From contig JAUIRK010000216.1 of assembly GCA_030549495.1 (NCBI GenBank), forward strand, positions 7,501 to 71,500: 64,000 nucleotides of DNA, in the 5' to 3' direction. This stretch comes from Nectonema munidae. Its lineage: Eukaryota; Nematomorpha; Nectonematoida; Nectonematidae. A model generated the notes under the pieces. The model searched no databases. It was not told the DNA's origin and saw nothing but the letters and a program-made list of their open reading frames with translations. The translations under genes were made by a program, and so were the position numbers. Of this stretch, positions 1-12,089 are shown piece after piece (positions within the stretch are counted from its first letter, which is position 1; every line of letters starts with the position of its first letter).

Positions 1-2800
1 AGCTGCCATGAGATCTAGTTTTTGGCCACCAATCTGCAGTCTCTTTATTATAAAAAATTTTATTAAAAATATAAATTTCAACCTCAAAACATATCAAGAT
101 TCTAATTTTTATGCCATTTATGAATCTAATTATAGTGATTGTCTTTATAATCAAATGGTTGTAGATTGCACATTGGAGTCTTTCGACATCAATGAATCTA
201 ATTTTAACAGTTCTGTTTGGCTCTATGTTGACCACAAAAAATTTGGCGGAGTTGACGCAGTTTTACTCAATAGTGGCGGAGGGGTTGAAGAGGTTTTTCT
301 TCCATGTGGGTTTGCAAAATGCGAAGGAAGCCTGTGTGAAGCATAGAAGTGTTTGGTCAAACCAAAACGGCCGAATACCAAAACTGCCAGAACAAAAATG
401 GCTGAAAAATAAAACGACATTTTTAGACTTAGATACTTAATTTTATTTCTGGAAAAAAATGTCTTTTTATTTATTTTTGTGTTGTATACATTTTAAACAC
501 AATTTTATGTTATAAACAAAAAAGAAAAATGGTTGCAAAAATACATGCATAAATCACAAACACTTTATAAGTGTTTTTTTAGTTATAACCGTTTTGGTTT
601 TTATCTATTCTAGTTTTCAGGTATTATGCTTATTCACTGTTTTGGTTTCTGTCCGATTTAGTTTTAGTGTTTTTGGTTTTCGGCCATTTTCTTTTTGACG
701 TTTGAAGAATGAAGAATATAAAACAAATATATGCATTTTAAATTCAGTCACCCCTCTTTTCCATACTCGGATTATTCAGAAACTTACGAATATCCGTACA
801 AATAACTTTTTTTTAAAGTTGGCTCTCGCTTCATTTCTTTTCTCTTTCGTTAAAATATTTGAATTATACTAGTAAAATTATAGTAGTATAAAACTTGACT
901 TTTCTCAAATCCACGCAATTTCATTATCCCAATTTTTTTTAATGTTCTCTTTGGATAAGCATTTTTTTCGTAAATATATTTTTAAATATTCACCATATGT
1001 GTTATGAGGAATACTATATGTATCAATGATTTAAACAAAACTACACTGAAACTCAAATAGGTAATATCACCTATTTATTAATTTTATAATAACAACAATT
1101 CATAAATATACTCAAGTAATAATACTAGACCAGTTTTAATTTATATAAATACTTTGAGTGAGTTATTTTACTAAAAGATAAACTAACCTTGCATGTATTA
1201 TATAATAATAAAAAAAAATTCAAAAATAAACGCAATGAAAATCAAATAAAAATGTATTAAAACGATTATCAAGTTTCAAATCAAAATTTGCAAAAAAAAA
1301 TTTCATTATTAAACAGAATATTTAAAATATCTTCCTTGAAAGACCAAATTGGGCCTGTTACGTTTTTTTATAAAAACTTGCTTGTTTGAAAATTTAAAAT
1401 AATAGAAGAAATTTTTATAAATAACTTCAAAGGATTCTTTGTAGACATTGTTTCTGTGAGATGAAACTTTTGATATATTTTGTGGACATTTAGTTTTCAG
1501 ATTTTAGAAGGATCTCTTAATGATGAGACAGGAGTTTCTTCAACTTGTTTCGAATACCCATATAGTGCAAGAATTGTTGGAACTTGATTGAGTATTGATC
1601 TGAGTTAGAGTTAGAGTTAGAGAGTTAGAGCGATATATTCCATTGGCTTTGTCAACCCCAAATTTATACTGGGTATACACCAACATAGGATATGGCTTTC
1701 TATTTTCTCCATAAAACGATTGGACCCTAGTTTTGAACATTCCTAGTCAAAACGTTCCCACTTCTAAAACGGCCACAAAATTTTTTAACCACCGTCACAC
1801 TTCTTAACCAAAACGGGCACACTGATTAATCAAACGGAAATCTTAACGAGAAATCAAATTTATATTTCCGTAAAAGAATTTAATGTAACTGAATATTTTA
1901 ATTGAGGTTTGAAGATATCAGAGAAATATGTATATACAAGTTTTGTGTTTCAATATATATACAACATATAAAAATGTATTTATTGATAATAATTAATTTA
2001 AAACTTAATTTTTAATAATTATTTTTTTTGGTTCAAAACATGTGGCTTTTTAACTTTTTAAATGATGCCGTTTTGACTTTTTTGAACAAAAAAACTCGAG
2101 CTTTTTTGGTAGTGGGCCGTTTTAATGAGACCCCAGTGTTGACTGCTCATAATGAGTACTGCCTTGAAATTTATACGAATGTGATTTTCACGAATATAAG
2201 CAACAAGACAATTCTGATTAAAATATTGATTTGAATGACTTCTATAAAGCTATGCTTATATGCTTGTTTTGGTAGGAATAGAAGCCTTCAACGCTAATTG
2301 TTTGGTTATTTCAACTTCTCTGAAGTAACTACAATCACTATAATTGGAAATATAAATTTCAGGTGACATACATAAACGGTCTGTGCATCATTTATGTGGT
2401 AAAAGTTTATGCCCCATCAGGTTTGCTTTGATCAAAAATTTTAAACATTTTTTTGTACCTCAGAGGCTGTTCATCAATAATGTCAGCATAGTAACGCCAT
2501 CTAAATACAATAAATTCTTTAAAATAAAAATAGCAACAAATAGTGTTTTTACTACTTATATCTTTTTTAGATAGTAATGACAAACTTATAAGGAATTAAC
2601 TTTACTTTTTTCTATTCAAATAATAATATTGCAAGTTATTTTTTGGGTGATGTGCAGATAAGATTAATATCAAACATTTTGACGGTAGCAGAGATGAATT
2701 CAATTTAATCAAGCAACATTTTTAAATTTGCCCAAATTTTGAGATGGATGTAAACAAAGGAAAAAATTGCCCTGCTGATTCAAAGCGAATATTTTATATT
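1..2800. other. AT-rich intergenic DNA with scattered CCGTTTTGG-like motifs
   Basis: No gene is recognised here. Short open frames, such as those at 8-346 and 2028-2234, lack recognisable domains and look like chance. The visible structure is a scatter of motifs related to CCGTTTTGG in both orientations: near 361 (CCAAAACGGCC), 589 (ACCGTTTTGGTTT), 675 (TTTTGGTTTTCGGCC), 1770 (AAAACGGCCAC), 1809 (CCAAAACGGGC), 2065 (GCCGTTTTGAC) and 2114 (GGCCGTTTTAA). Such inverted subterminal motifs are common at the ends of decayed DNA transposons, but I found no clean terminal repeats. Confidence 0.35.
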
Positions 2801-2849
2801 TATAACTATTCAAGCATTTCTAACACTAAAAATCAAAGGTTCTACGGTG

Positions 2850-3430
2850 ATGAAGAAAATAACTGTCACGAAAGTGTGGACATCATCTTTTAAGAGTTTA
2901 TCTTCTCGAAGACGCGAAAACAAAGTGAGGGAGAGGAGTGCCTCTTGTGAATCGTGATACGCATTCTTACTATAATAAGGGAATCACAAGCTCGAATTCA
3001 TCTTTGAAACACCGTCCTCTCATAATAATCCTCCTAAGAGTCTTGTTTTGCTGAATTCGCTGGAGAGCCGTCTTCGTATGCTCTCTTTCCATTCTCAGGT
3101 ATATATTCATTGTGTAATCGCCTCTAATTATTCTTACATTTTCACTTTGATTCAGAGTGCCACCTTCGCTTCAGGCCTTTGTCCTTCAAGGAGCTCGCCC
3201 CTCTCCCCGTAAACAACGAGATAAGGTAGGTGATATTCAAGCTATTCCCTCATACCTTTGTGTAATTACCGTGACATACACTTTTGTTTACCCATATATC
3301 TCTTCCTCACTGCCCTGAATCTTCTGTGTGAAAATTGGAAAAATACAAAACTCGTCTCCTTCAAATGGACGCCATGTGAAAGTTATCATCCTTGAAGGAG
3401 TTAAGTGGTTGGTCATCATCAATCAGTCCC
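2850..3430 (+). other. GC-raised island with exon-like splice sites
   Basis: This stretch is clearly less AT-rich than its surroundings. It contains a good donor after 3098 (CTCAG then gtatat), a good acceptor before 3156 (ttgattcag) and a strong donor after 3225 (ATAAG then gtaggt), so 3156-3225 could be a 70-base internal exon. Open frames crossing the junction are short and lack an obvious start, and I recognise no protein. It could be untranslated leader exons of the downstream SURF6 gene, whose first coding exon also has a strong acceptor just upstream. It could also be a separate noncoding or unknown transcript. The island is seen; its transcription is inference. Confidence 0.3.
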
Positions 3431-4242
3431 GACTTCACAAATTTTTTTCTTTAAAGAGTTGCACGGTTTTTAACTTTTAAAAATTCACAAATGAGAAAGG
3501 AAACAGCGTGAATATACGCTTGATTATTTTGTTTGGAACAATAGGATTAGTGTCTTTTCCCTCGAGCTACGAGCATAAAAGCTTTGATGCTAGATTCGAA
3601 CACAAGGCAGTGTGGTATTAAAACCAAAAAATTTGATAATAATCTTATTCACACCTCTAAACAAATATATCTTATTTTTATATTCAAAAAATGGGTTGTA
3701 TCATATTAATAGTTTCCATGTCAAAATTTTTTACGAACTCATTTCACAAAATAACATTATATACATTTGAAAAGCTGTAGAAAAATGTATTATTTTTATA
3801 ACAATGTGTTAAAGTTTCCTTAGATTTAGGTACTTTGGTAATAATATTCTGCACGATAAATAAGCATAGAATGTAAAAAAAAACATTGACGGTGGCTTTA
3901 AACGCCTTAATGAGTTTCGTCTGAAATAGTTATCATCTTTTTAAATCCTTTGTAGGAAAGTAGCTTGTTATACTATGCAAAAGACCTTTGATACAACATA
4001 ATCTCTAATTGTTAGGTGGTTATGGCTGATGAGGAGGAGTGTTTGAAGTTTTAGGGCGTATATTTCGTAGTGTTTATATTAAAGAAGCTGGAAGATTAAC
4101 AAAGAAGAAAGATTAAGGAGGAAGACTCCCGCCTTCTTTTAGCCTCTTAACGATTTAAGCATATGCGATATCGTGAACTCGCCACATTTAACTTTACCTT
4201 TAGTAGAGAGAAAGATTATTTTTGATTTTCAAGAGTTATATA
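3431..4242. other. intergenic, no feature seen
   Basis: AT-rich sequence with no open frame of useful length and no recognisable mobile-element end. Confidence 0.4.
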
Positions 4243-4400
4243 TAGCATTTTCACTTTAAGTTCGTCTTTTTTCACTTTAAGTTCGTACTTTTTCATCTTA
4301 AGTTCGTCTTTTTTCATTTTAAATTCGTCTTTTTTCACTTTAAGTTCGTCTTTTTTCACTTTAAGTTCATTTTTTTTTAAATCTTAAATTGGTCTTTTTT
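4243..4400. repeat. tandem array, about 22 bp unit (TTTTCACTTTAAGTTCGTC)
   Basis: About six or seven imperfect copies of a unit near 22 bp read TTTTCACTTTAAGTTCGTC on the plus strand, becoming more T-rich towards the right. The same kind of unit sits just inside both arms of the inverted-repeat element at 12090-12868. The flank to the left (a TTATATATA run followed by ATTTTCA) also resembles that element's outer end. This is probably one end of a related element whose other end I could not find. Confidence 0.6.
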
Positions 4401-5275
4401 ATTTTGTTTTTTTTTATTTTTTCTATAAACTCTAAAATTTTGTCAGCAACAAGTTTTTTATTTTCTAATTCCGAATCGAAAAAAATTATCATAGTCAGTA
4501 TTAAAAGTTTTTTTCACAGTCTTTTTCAAAATGTTTTTAATAAAAGTTGAAAAAATGATACTTTAAATATTGAAAAGTTTACAAAAAAATATTGTTCAAG
4601 TTTTAAAATTAAACTCAAATCAAAAAAATATTTCGTGTCTTTTTTTCATATTTTTTTTAATATTTATTAAAATCAGTTCTTAACTTAAATGTAGTCATAT
4701 TTTTTTTCAATATATTTTTCATATTTAACTTATTTGTAGCGTTTTATTAATAAAATGATGAATTTTGCGTTATTTTTGTTTTTTTCACTTTTTTTAATAA
4801 CTATATCAAATAAAAATTTTCAAAATCAAGCCCATTTAAAGAACAAGATACAAACTTTAAAAAGATTCAAAAATTATACTATCCAATTTTGTAGTTTTCT
4901 GTCAATTATAGTTCAAATTTTGGAAACTCTGTTCGAACTGTAAATTTTACTTAAAGTGCTTAATTGAGACAACTATTTAGATTAAGTATACAAAAATTGT
5001 AAAGGATTTTGGTAGATCGGACTCACAAAATTTGTTCTCAAAAAACTTGGTCTCTCATTTAACTATGTATCTCGCGGATAAGGGAAATTTGAAATGAAAA
5101 TATAACTAAATAATCAACTAACTAACTCTAACTAATAAACTAACTAACTTATAAACTTACTCGTTTTTTAAAAGTTGTTTGAGCTCCAGCTTTTTCAAGC
5201 TCGATTTTCTGGCCACCCTAATATATATAGATGACCACATGATATTAAAGATGGTGTAAATCGTTCAAAGTAATT
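4401..5275. other. AT-rich intergenic DNA, no gene seen
   Basis: Low-complexity A/T-rich sequence with a TAACTAACTAA-type run near 5110-5150. It may include interior of the element whose array lies at 4243-4400. No coding signal. Confidence 0.35.
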
Positions 5276-5279
5276 AAAT

Positions 5280-6520
5280 TTGTAAAGATAACCCCTATTT
5301 GCTTTATCTTCGACTCCCAGACAAGTTTTATAAAAATACCTTAGGATGAAGATAGCATCCTTAGTTCTTTTGCCTTTTGTGAATCCAAATTGAATTTTGC
5401 TTGTCGACTGTTTGATTTAACCGGTTTAATATAGAAATCTCTACAATCTGCATATCTTGTTCTAGAAGTTTTACTGTTCTATAATTTGAACATTCTGTTA
5501 TGTCACCCTTTCCTTTAATTAACGGTATGATCAAACTTTTCTTCCAGGAATCGGGGATAGAACCTCCATCTAAAATTCTTTGGATTGTTCTTCTTAGAAT
5601 ATTATAAAATTTATCCTTAAACGGTTTAAGCATTTCAAAACAACATTTAGTATACCTTGCAGATTTCTTTGGCAGCACATTTCTTGCTTACTTCCTCACC
5701 CTTTGAACCTCGCCTACTACTTCTCAATTTTCTTTATTAAAAATAGTATTAGCGTAATTTTTCCAGATTGACAGTTTATCTTATAAATTACATCTCAAAA
5801 TACCTGCTTCGCTTTTAAGGCATGGAATCTTATTTTTGCGATTTTATGTATTCCTTTGGTTTGATTCTTTTTTGGATGAAAATTTTTTTTTGCTTTGTCA
5901 CAGTCTTTTGACATTTTCTTTTGGCTTCTTTGTACAATGCTTTTGTTTCTTCTGTTTTGAATTTTTGAAAATTCTTATGCGTTTCTTACTTCCTCATTCC
6001 AAAACCAAGAAGGTTTAAACTCTTTCTTTTTTGAATTTTTGTCTACTCCTAAAAAATTTTTGCGATTGTAGGAATTTCTTTTTTAATTTTGTGTATATCA
6101 GTGCTAAACTCATCTTTAAAAACAGTAATTTCAAGTCTCCATCAAGATTTTACAACTATCCTTTTTGTACTTAATAAATTATGATAAAACTTTATCTGAA
6201 ATGACAACACGACCCACTAAAAAAAGTTTTAGTGCTTATTAAAAAACGTTTTATTAGGGTAATAAAATATAATCAATCACTGAAGACTCTTTTCCGGCCT
6301 TATATGCAATCCTATGTTAAAGTAACTATTTATGCACATATGTCTAGCCTTCTTCTATTTAGCATCTCAATGAATTCTATTGACTTGCCAACTAAGCGAC
6401 CAATATTTAACGTTCCAATTCTCCACCTCTTATCAACAAGTTTTTATCGGTATTCTTTCTGAGTAGCAAACCGATTGAACCCGCCCGGTACTTGTGGCTG
6501 TACCGCGCCAATTTTTGTTT
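5280..6520 (-). mobile_element. RTE-type non-LTR retrotransposon remnant
   Basis: Read on the minus strand, pieces of one RTE-like polyprotein appear in order. Near 6440-6350 is the start of an APE-type endonuclease (WRIGTLNIGRLVGKS, then a region ending RRRLDICA). Near 6010-5850 is a linker with a FWNEEV motif. From 5678 to 5361 is the start of the reverse transcriptase, with IPDSWKKSLIIPLIKGKGD, CSNYR, VKLLEQ and a frame-shifted GFTKGKRTKDAIFILR. WKKSLIxPxxKGKGD followed by NYRxxKLLE is characteristic of the RTE clade. The whole remnant is about 1.2 kb, against about 3 kb for a full element. Most of the endonuclease and the catalytic YADD half of the RT are missing, and stops and frameshifts are frequent, so it is an old dead copy. 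Confidence 0.8.
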
Positions 6521-8034
6521 GTTAGATCTATAATGTAATAAATTTTTGGTAAAAACTTCTGCTGAAAGATATTTTTTCTAAAATTATAACAAGATAAAAT
6601 TGTGTATTAAATATTTGCGTCAACTACCAGTGATTGTGTTCTTGCAATTGCTATGTCTTATTTGGAAGACTGAAAATGAACTACTATCACATTTACCAGA
6701 TGAAACAAAATATGATTAATCTTGAATCTTTCTTTATGAAATCTCAATTTTTTTAATCCAATCTGAGTTTTTCTAAAATTCATAATTGCAACAATGTGTT
6801 AAATTATTCAAAAAATCGAGCTATCTTTTTGAAGGAAGCTTGGGTGGGCATTTCGGCATTGGCCTTTAAATACATCAACAAATTAAGGAGCCAAAATAAT
6901 AAAATATATATTATGAGGTGCAGTAAATATTATAAGTGCATCTAAGGAGGGTTTTATTTACCTACTCCTATAAGTTGTAATAACGCCAAAAACTCGATAA
7001 TATATATGTATATATGTATGCAAAATATGAAAGTGTAGCAAATCATTTTATCTGGAGCCCAAGGGTAAAAGTTCCAGTATCTTTTTAGAACAAAATATCG
7101 ACTGCCTCTCCGGGGAAAAAGTTTAGTCATGTTCAATTTACATACTCTAATTACTTTTTTTATTGCCTCTGTTCAGTTGATTTTTTATAATTAAAAAGAT
7201 TTTAAATATTGTTTTTAAAGATTATATGATAGCATCGAAGCAATACTTTTATATAGTTTAAGCATTCAATATGTAGCTTTTTTTTTTAGAAAATATTAAT
7301 TTTAATATCAACAAAATGGATACAAAATAAAAAAATTCTATTTAAGTAATAATTAAGGGAGATGTCTGGGTTTACTAATATTGTTTGTTGCACTATTAGC
7401 AGGATCGGGGACAAATCCAGAACCCCTTTTCTTAGTTTGTAGGTTTTTTTTATATTCAATTGTTAATCACTTTTAATCGCTTAACTCTGTAAAAATTTTA
7501 TACTTAAATTATTATCCATTATTTTAACAAATTTGCAAGCTTATAATGTTTGAGGATTTATTATATTATAGAGCATATAAACATATTGTTTTGTTCGTTT
7601 CAAATAATAAAAATAAATACATTTTCTTATGAGTCGGGGGTAGATTGCGGGCTGTCTTTTAGAAATATTTTCTAGTATATAAAGTTTTAATTTTTATGTT
7701 TTCTAAACATTTCCCCTCTTTTGAATTTGTTAAAAAACACTATCATCATCATAAAAGTCAAACATATGTTGAAAAAACTCATTTATCATCCTAAATAGGT
7801 TTGTTGTGTATGATTAATATGAAAGAAGTAAAATAGAAATTGGTTTGCAGAAGCAATTAGCAATTTGAGAGAAAGACCATTTCGTCATCATAGCATAATG
7901 ATGTAATCATCAATCAGGTTTCCTTTTTATTGTGTTTATTGGACCAATTCGAATTTGAGGGATTGTAATAAAAACAAAACTCAGTATTTTTACCATCTAT
8001 AAACATACGACAATTATTTTCCATCTTTTCTACA
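6521..8034. other. intergenic, no gene seen
   Basis: AT-rich DNA with only short chance open frames. No domain, splice-consistent exon or clear element end was recognised. Confidence 0.4.
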
Positions 8035-9270
8035 ATGAGTTCCTTCTATAAAGAATGTTATAGAGATTCCTCTTATAATTCTGATGAAAATGATATTATT
8101 GATAAATGCCTAGATAGCGATTCAGGAGAAGAACAAAGTGAAACAGAAAATCTAGATAAAAAATTTGTTCGTTTTTCGAATGAAACTAATAAAAAATAAA
8201 AAAAGTGCAAAAAAGTTAGCGAAATTGAAATGAAAGTGTTTGTAGGTCCATTGATAATTTTTAGTGCTTATATATCGCAATAACGATCAAAAACTGACTC
8301 TGGTAGACTATGGCCAATCAATCTTCCTAGCTACGATGTCGAAGGGAAGATTAACTCAAATAAAATCATTATTACGTTTTGATGATACACTTCGTTGTGA
8401 TAAAAAAATAAACTTATGCAGTAAAAGCAATCGTAGATTTTGTCTTAAAGATTCAAAGTTTTGTTACGGCTCCTAGCTGTTTGAAAATTGATGAACAGCC
8501 ATTAAAATTTCATGGAAGAGTTGGATTTTGTCAATATATTCAACTTGAGAAGTTTGGTGTAAAAATATTTTGGCCTTGTAGTCATGATGGCACGCATGCA
8601 TTGCATTGTGTTGTATATAAAGGAAAGATTCACTCAAAGATACTTAAATTAAAGATTCAAATTCTCATTCTGTTAGTCTTACAATTAAGTGCTCCTTTTC
8701 TCAATGAAGGAAGAAATATTACAGGTAAATACTATTAATGTTCACTATCTCTTTTTGAAAAATAATTTCTGAAAAATACTACATATGTTGGTTGTGTTAG
8801 AATAAATAAAAAAGACGTTCCCAAAATAACTTTTGCTAAAGATAACAAAAAAACCAAATTAGTTACATTTTTTCATGATGATAAAAAAATATTGTTGTTA
8901 TAATTGATAGCCTAAACAAAAATTAAAAAATTTTAAATAATGGCAAGCTGAAATTGTGAAATTCTCTAACGAAACAAAAAGAGGTGTTGATTTGGTGAGT
9001 AAAAAGATTCTGGCATTTTCTTTTTTCTCTTATATTTTGGATGTAGCACGTATAAATGCACATTTTATTTTTCAAACTTTTCAATCCGATATCATCATTC
9101 AAATATAGCAAAGTAAACTTTATATGAAAAATGGTATAAAATTCGCTAGAAACTTGTGTGAATTTATTGAAAAAAATAGTAAGAAATCAGGAAAATTGAA
9201 AGGAAAAAATCAGGGACTTGAAAAAAGAAAAAGATACCTGGTTTGTCAATATAAAAAACACGAAATTTAA
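8035..9270 (+). pseudogene. piggyBac-type transposase remnant
   Basis: From an ATG at 8035 the frame gives an acidic N-terminus (MSSFYKECYRDSSYNSDEND). Across several frames the core of a piggyBac (DDE_Tnp_1_7) transposase then follows: TMSKGRLTQIKSLLRFDDTL near 8330-8400, KIDEQPLKFHGRVGFCQY near 8485, FGVKIFWPCSHDGTHALHC near 8550, a VRINKKDVPK segment near 8800, and FSNETKRGVDLV followed by ILDVARINAHFIF near 8960-9080. The order matches the family, including the strand that carries the third acidic residue before the C-terminal region. Stops and frameshifts separate the pieces, so it is inactive. It is distinct from the second piggyBac at 47957-50360. No TTAA-flanked ends were found. Confidence 0.8.
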
Positions 9271-9279
9271 AAATTTGTT

Positions 9280-10484
9280 GCTATGTTAAAAAGTAATATG
9301 CAACGAACATTCTAACTAAATTTGTAGATATTTTTTAATTTTTTTTTGCTTTCAATAATAGGGTCTAATTGACCCTTTTTGTACGTTAAATTATGAATTT
9401 TTAAACAAAAAAACCATTTTTATTAAATAAAAATCTAAAAAATAAAAGTAAATAAAATATACCTTTAACACTTTTCAGTTTTTTTAATAGAGATATTCAA
9501 AAACTAGAAAGGGTTAGATAAAAAAAGTTTTAATTATCTTTTCATGAATTTTGCAAATTTATTCTATATTAAATATTTATTTTAATATTAACATTGGCAA
9601 TAATTTATCATAATTATTTAAATAAGCCGGATAGAGGGTTTTGAAGAAGATAAAAATATGAAAACTGGGTTATAATTTAAGCATCAACTAGAATTATTTT
9701 TTTATCCACAATAATTTATAAGAATTCATTCGTATTAAAATTGAAAATAAAAAAATTTTTAATTTATTTTTAAACATAATCGAACTAATAAAATTAAATG
9801 TAGTCTATTATCTTTATTTTTTAAAATTTTAAATTCAAAGATAGTATATAGTAAATTAATTTTACTTTTATTAATTAAATTTTCGTTATTTGAAATTTAT
9901 TTATTTTTTATTTAAAGTTTAAAAATAGTTAAAGTATTCATCCTAACCCCTCTTTTCTACTTTTAAGTCAATTGATATAAATTCTGGATCATATCTGTCA
10001 ACCAGGGGCGGACATCCCAAATTTCCAAAGTGGGCACAGATGAATTTTTACTTTAAATGAAATTAAACAGCCTAGGGACAGATTTAGTTCCTAGTTGTTT
10101 ATTTTCATTACATTTGTCAGAATTTTATTAGTTTTTAATTCGTCCCCTAAAAATTTTAACCATGTATGCAATATCAACAAAGAAGAATGTAGAAAAATTT
10201 CAACAAATTGGATGTTTATTTGTATTCATAAAAAAATTTTTTTAAACGTTATTCCATACCTGGAAACTCCCAGTTTTAGTTGCTTTCTTCTGGTCTCCAG
10301 TTATCTCCTGCTTTTTAAAAATTTTTATATCAATATCATATATATGATATCGATGATAATGGCAACAACCTTGTTCATTATCTACTATATGATTTGTGGC
10401 ATTATATTTGCAAAATAAAAGTATCTGGAACATCAACAGAAAGATTCAAAATCCTTCCTTGTGTAGCTGCCTTAATTCTAGGAC
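9280..10484. other. very AT-rich intergenic DNA, possible hAT-end fragment near 10003
   Basis: Mostly A/T sequence without a gene. A weak inverted resemblance exists between about 9500 and 9960 (AGAAAGGGTTAG against CTAACCCCTCTTTTCT). At 10003 CAGGGGCGGACATCCC resembles the left terminus of a hAT MITE, but no matching right end or 8 bp duplication was found. Confidence 0.3.
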
Positions 10485-10492
10485 GTCCACAG

Positions 10493-11606
10493 CAGGCCCG
10501 TCGCCAGGACACTTGTCCAAGGGGGGGGGGGCACCTATAAAAATTTTGGGGCAGCAATTTAGTTATTAAGGGAGTGAAAAAATACGTAACGTCCGCTTCA
10601 ACAGCTATGCTCACTCACAGACGGATAGTTAACAGGTGGACGAAACCGAAGATATCAGAATAAACCCCAAAGCATGTTACTAGTAATTTTAATCTAATCA
10701 GTAAAATTGTAAAAACAAACCCAGAATCTGAAAGTAGCAAACAGTTATTTATTTACAAGCTCAAAATATATAAAAAAGGAACAAGTTGCAGCATAGAACA
10801 TCACTTCTTTCTAATACAGCTGAATTTTTCGATTATTTTTTGCAAAGTCTTTCAATACTTCATCAAAATCTAGAATCTTTGTGTATTCGCGCAAAAACGA
10901 CAGGAGGACAAGGTTGCTTTTCCGCTGATGCGTCCTGGATCGTCTATAGGATGTCAGCACTCTCAGTGTGGAAAAGGATGCTTCACACACAGCGGAACTG
11001 GCACCAAAGGTAAGTGCAGCTGAGTACAGTTGGTAAACCAACGAGAATCCCGTTCGGAAGGGATACAATAACGAACAGACATCTCCCATGTCTTTGTGCA
11101 TGGTGACATCAAACTCTTTGAGGATCAGATTTTTGGCCACCAAGCATTCCGCTGCAAACAAAGATGACTGTGGATATAATTTAATGAGCTCTGCAAGTTT
11201 TTGAACTTTATCAACATCAAGAAAGCCTTCGTTTTCGGGCCAGAGGTTGGAAATGGACGTGGAGAGAGCACAGTTTCGTTCCGAAAACCGTCTACTTAAT
11301 TCCCCCATGCAAATGTCAAGCATTTCAACCAAAATGCGCTTCTGCATTGCTGCCTCATTCGAATCATGATCTTCAGACGTGTGTCCAACAACAGAAAGCA
11401 CGACTGCATCTTTAAGTTTAGCCGAAATTTAAAAAAAAAAAGCAATAGAATGTCTCATCAAATGTATTGTTATGGTTGTTCCAACTTTTTTAATTGCTTT
11501 GTTGTAATAGTAGTTTTGAGTGGCGTTTTTTCGTGCCCCATTTGGGGGGGGGGGCACAAGTCAGAATTGGGGGGCCCGCGCGGCCCCCCCCATGACGACG
11601 GGCCTG
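10493..11606 (-). mobile_element. internally deleted hAT transposon
   Basis: The ends form inverted repeats: CAGGCCCGTCGCC at 10493 and GACGACGGGCCTG ending at 11606, each followed inward by a long G or C run. A CAGG start is typical of hAT. The flanking 8-mers GTCCACAG and CCACATAG match only partly, so the target duplication is decayed or has been altered. The interior carries the C-terminal part of a hAT transposase on the minus strand (10811-11401). At 1.1 kb it is much shorter than an autonomous hAT element, which suggests loss of the catalytic N-terminal half. Confidence 0.75.
10811..11401 (-). pseudogene. hAT transposase C-terminal fragment (dimerisation domain)
   Basis: The 196-residue open frame matches the end of hAT transposases of the kind related to ZMYM/TTF-type zinc-finger proteins. 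The tell-tale part is near residues 133-180: SSAVCEASFSTLRVLTSYRR, then LVLLSFLREY, the Fam_Dimer_Tnp_hAT pattern (E-aSFStLr...R). The methionine at 11401 is probably internal rather than the true start, because the BED finger and the catalytic region are absent. The frame is intact over its length, so the deletion derivative may be fairly young or have moved recently. Confidence 0.8.
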
Positions 11607-12089
11607 CCACATAGCAATGCAACTCGAACAATTATTCAGCATTACACGAAAAATTAAAAAGATATGCCGTCTTTAAAGTTATACGGTACATTAACAAGCA
11701 TTTTTGTTATAGGCACATAATCCAGCAAAAATATTTGTTATAATCGGAGACGAGATGAAGAATTACTGAATCTGTCAAAGAAAGCAAGCAGCCAAAGTAT
11801 ATAACAATTAAAAAGAATTCATTTGGTCCTTGTTTTTGTTTAGCTTAGTACTTTATTGTGTTACTAACTAGTATATCTGTATTTGGCATTATTTTAATAA
11901 ATTGTCAATTATATTTAACAAAATGCTTTTTGTTAAATATAATTCTGTATCAGTTCTCCATCTTTTAGGCAAAATCTCCCCTTTTTTCAACAAAAAATCA
12001 AGAATATCCAGTTTTTAATAATTTAAGGTTGACAGGTATGTTATTATATTTTTTTGCTGAAAATTATGATTTTTGTAAATGGTTGCGAT
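11607..12089. other. intergenic, no feature seen
   Basis: AT-rich sequence between the hAT remnant and the inverted-repeat element. No coding or repeat signal. Confidence 0.35.
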
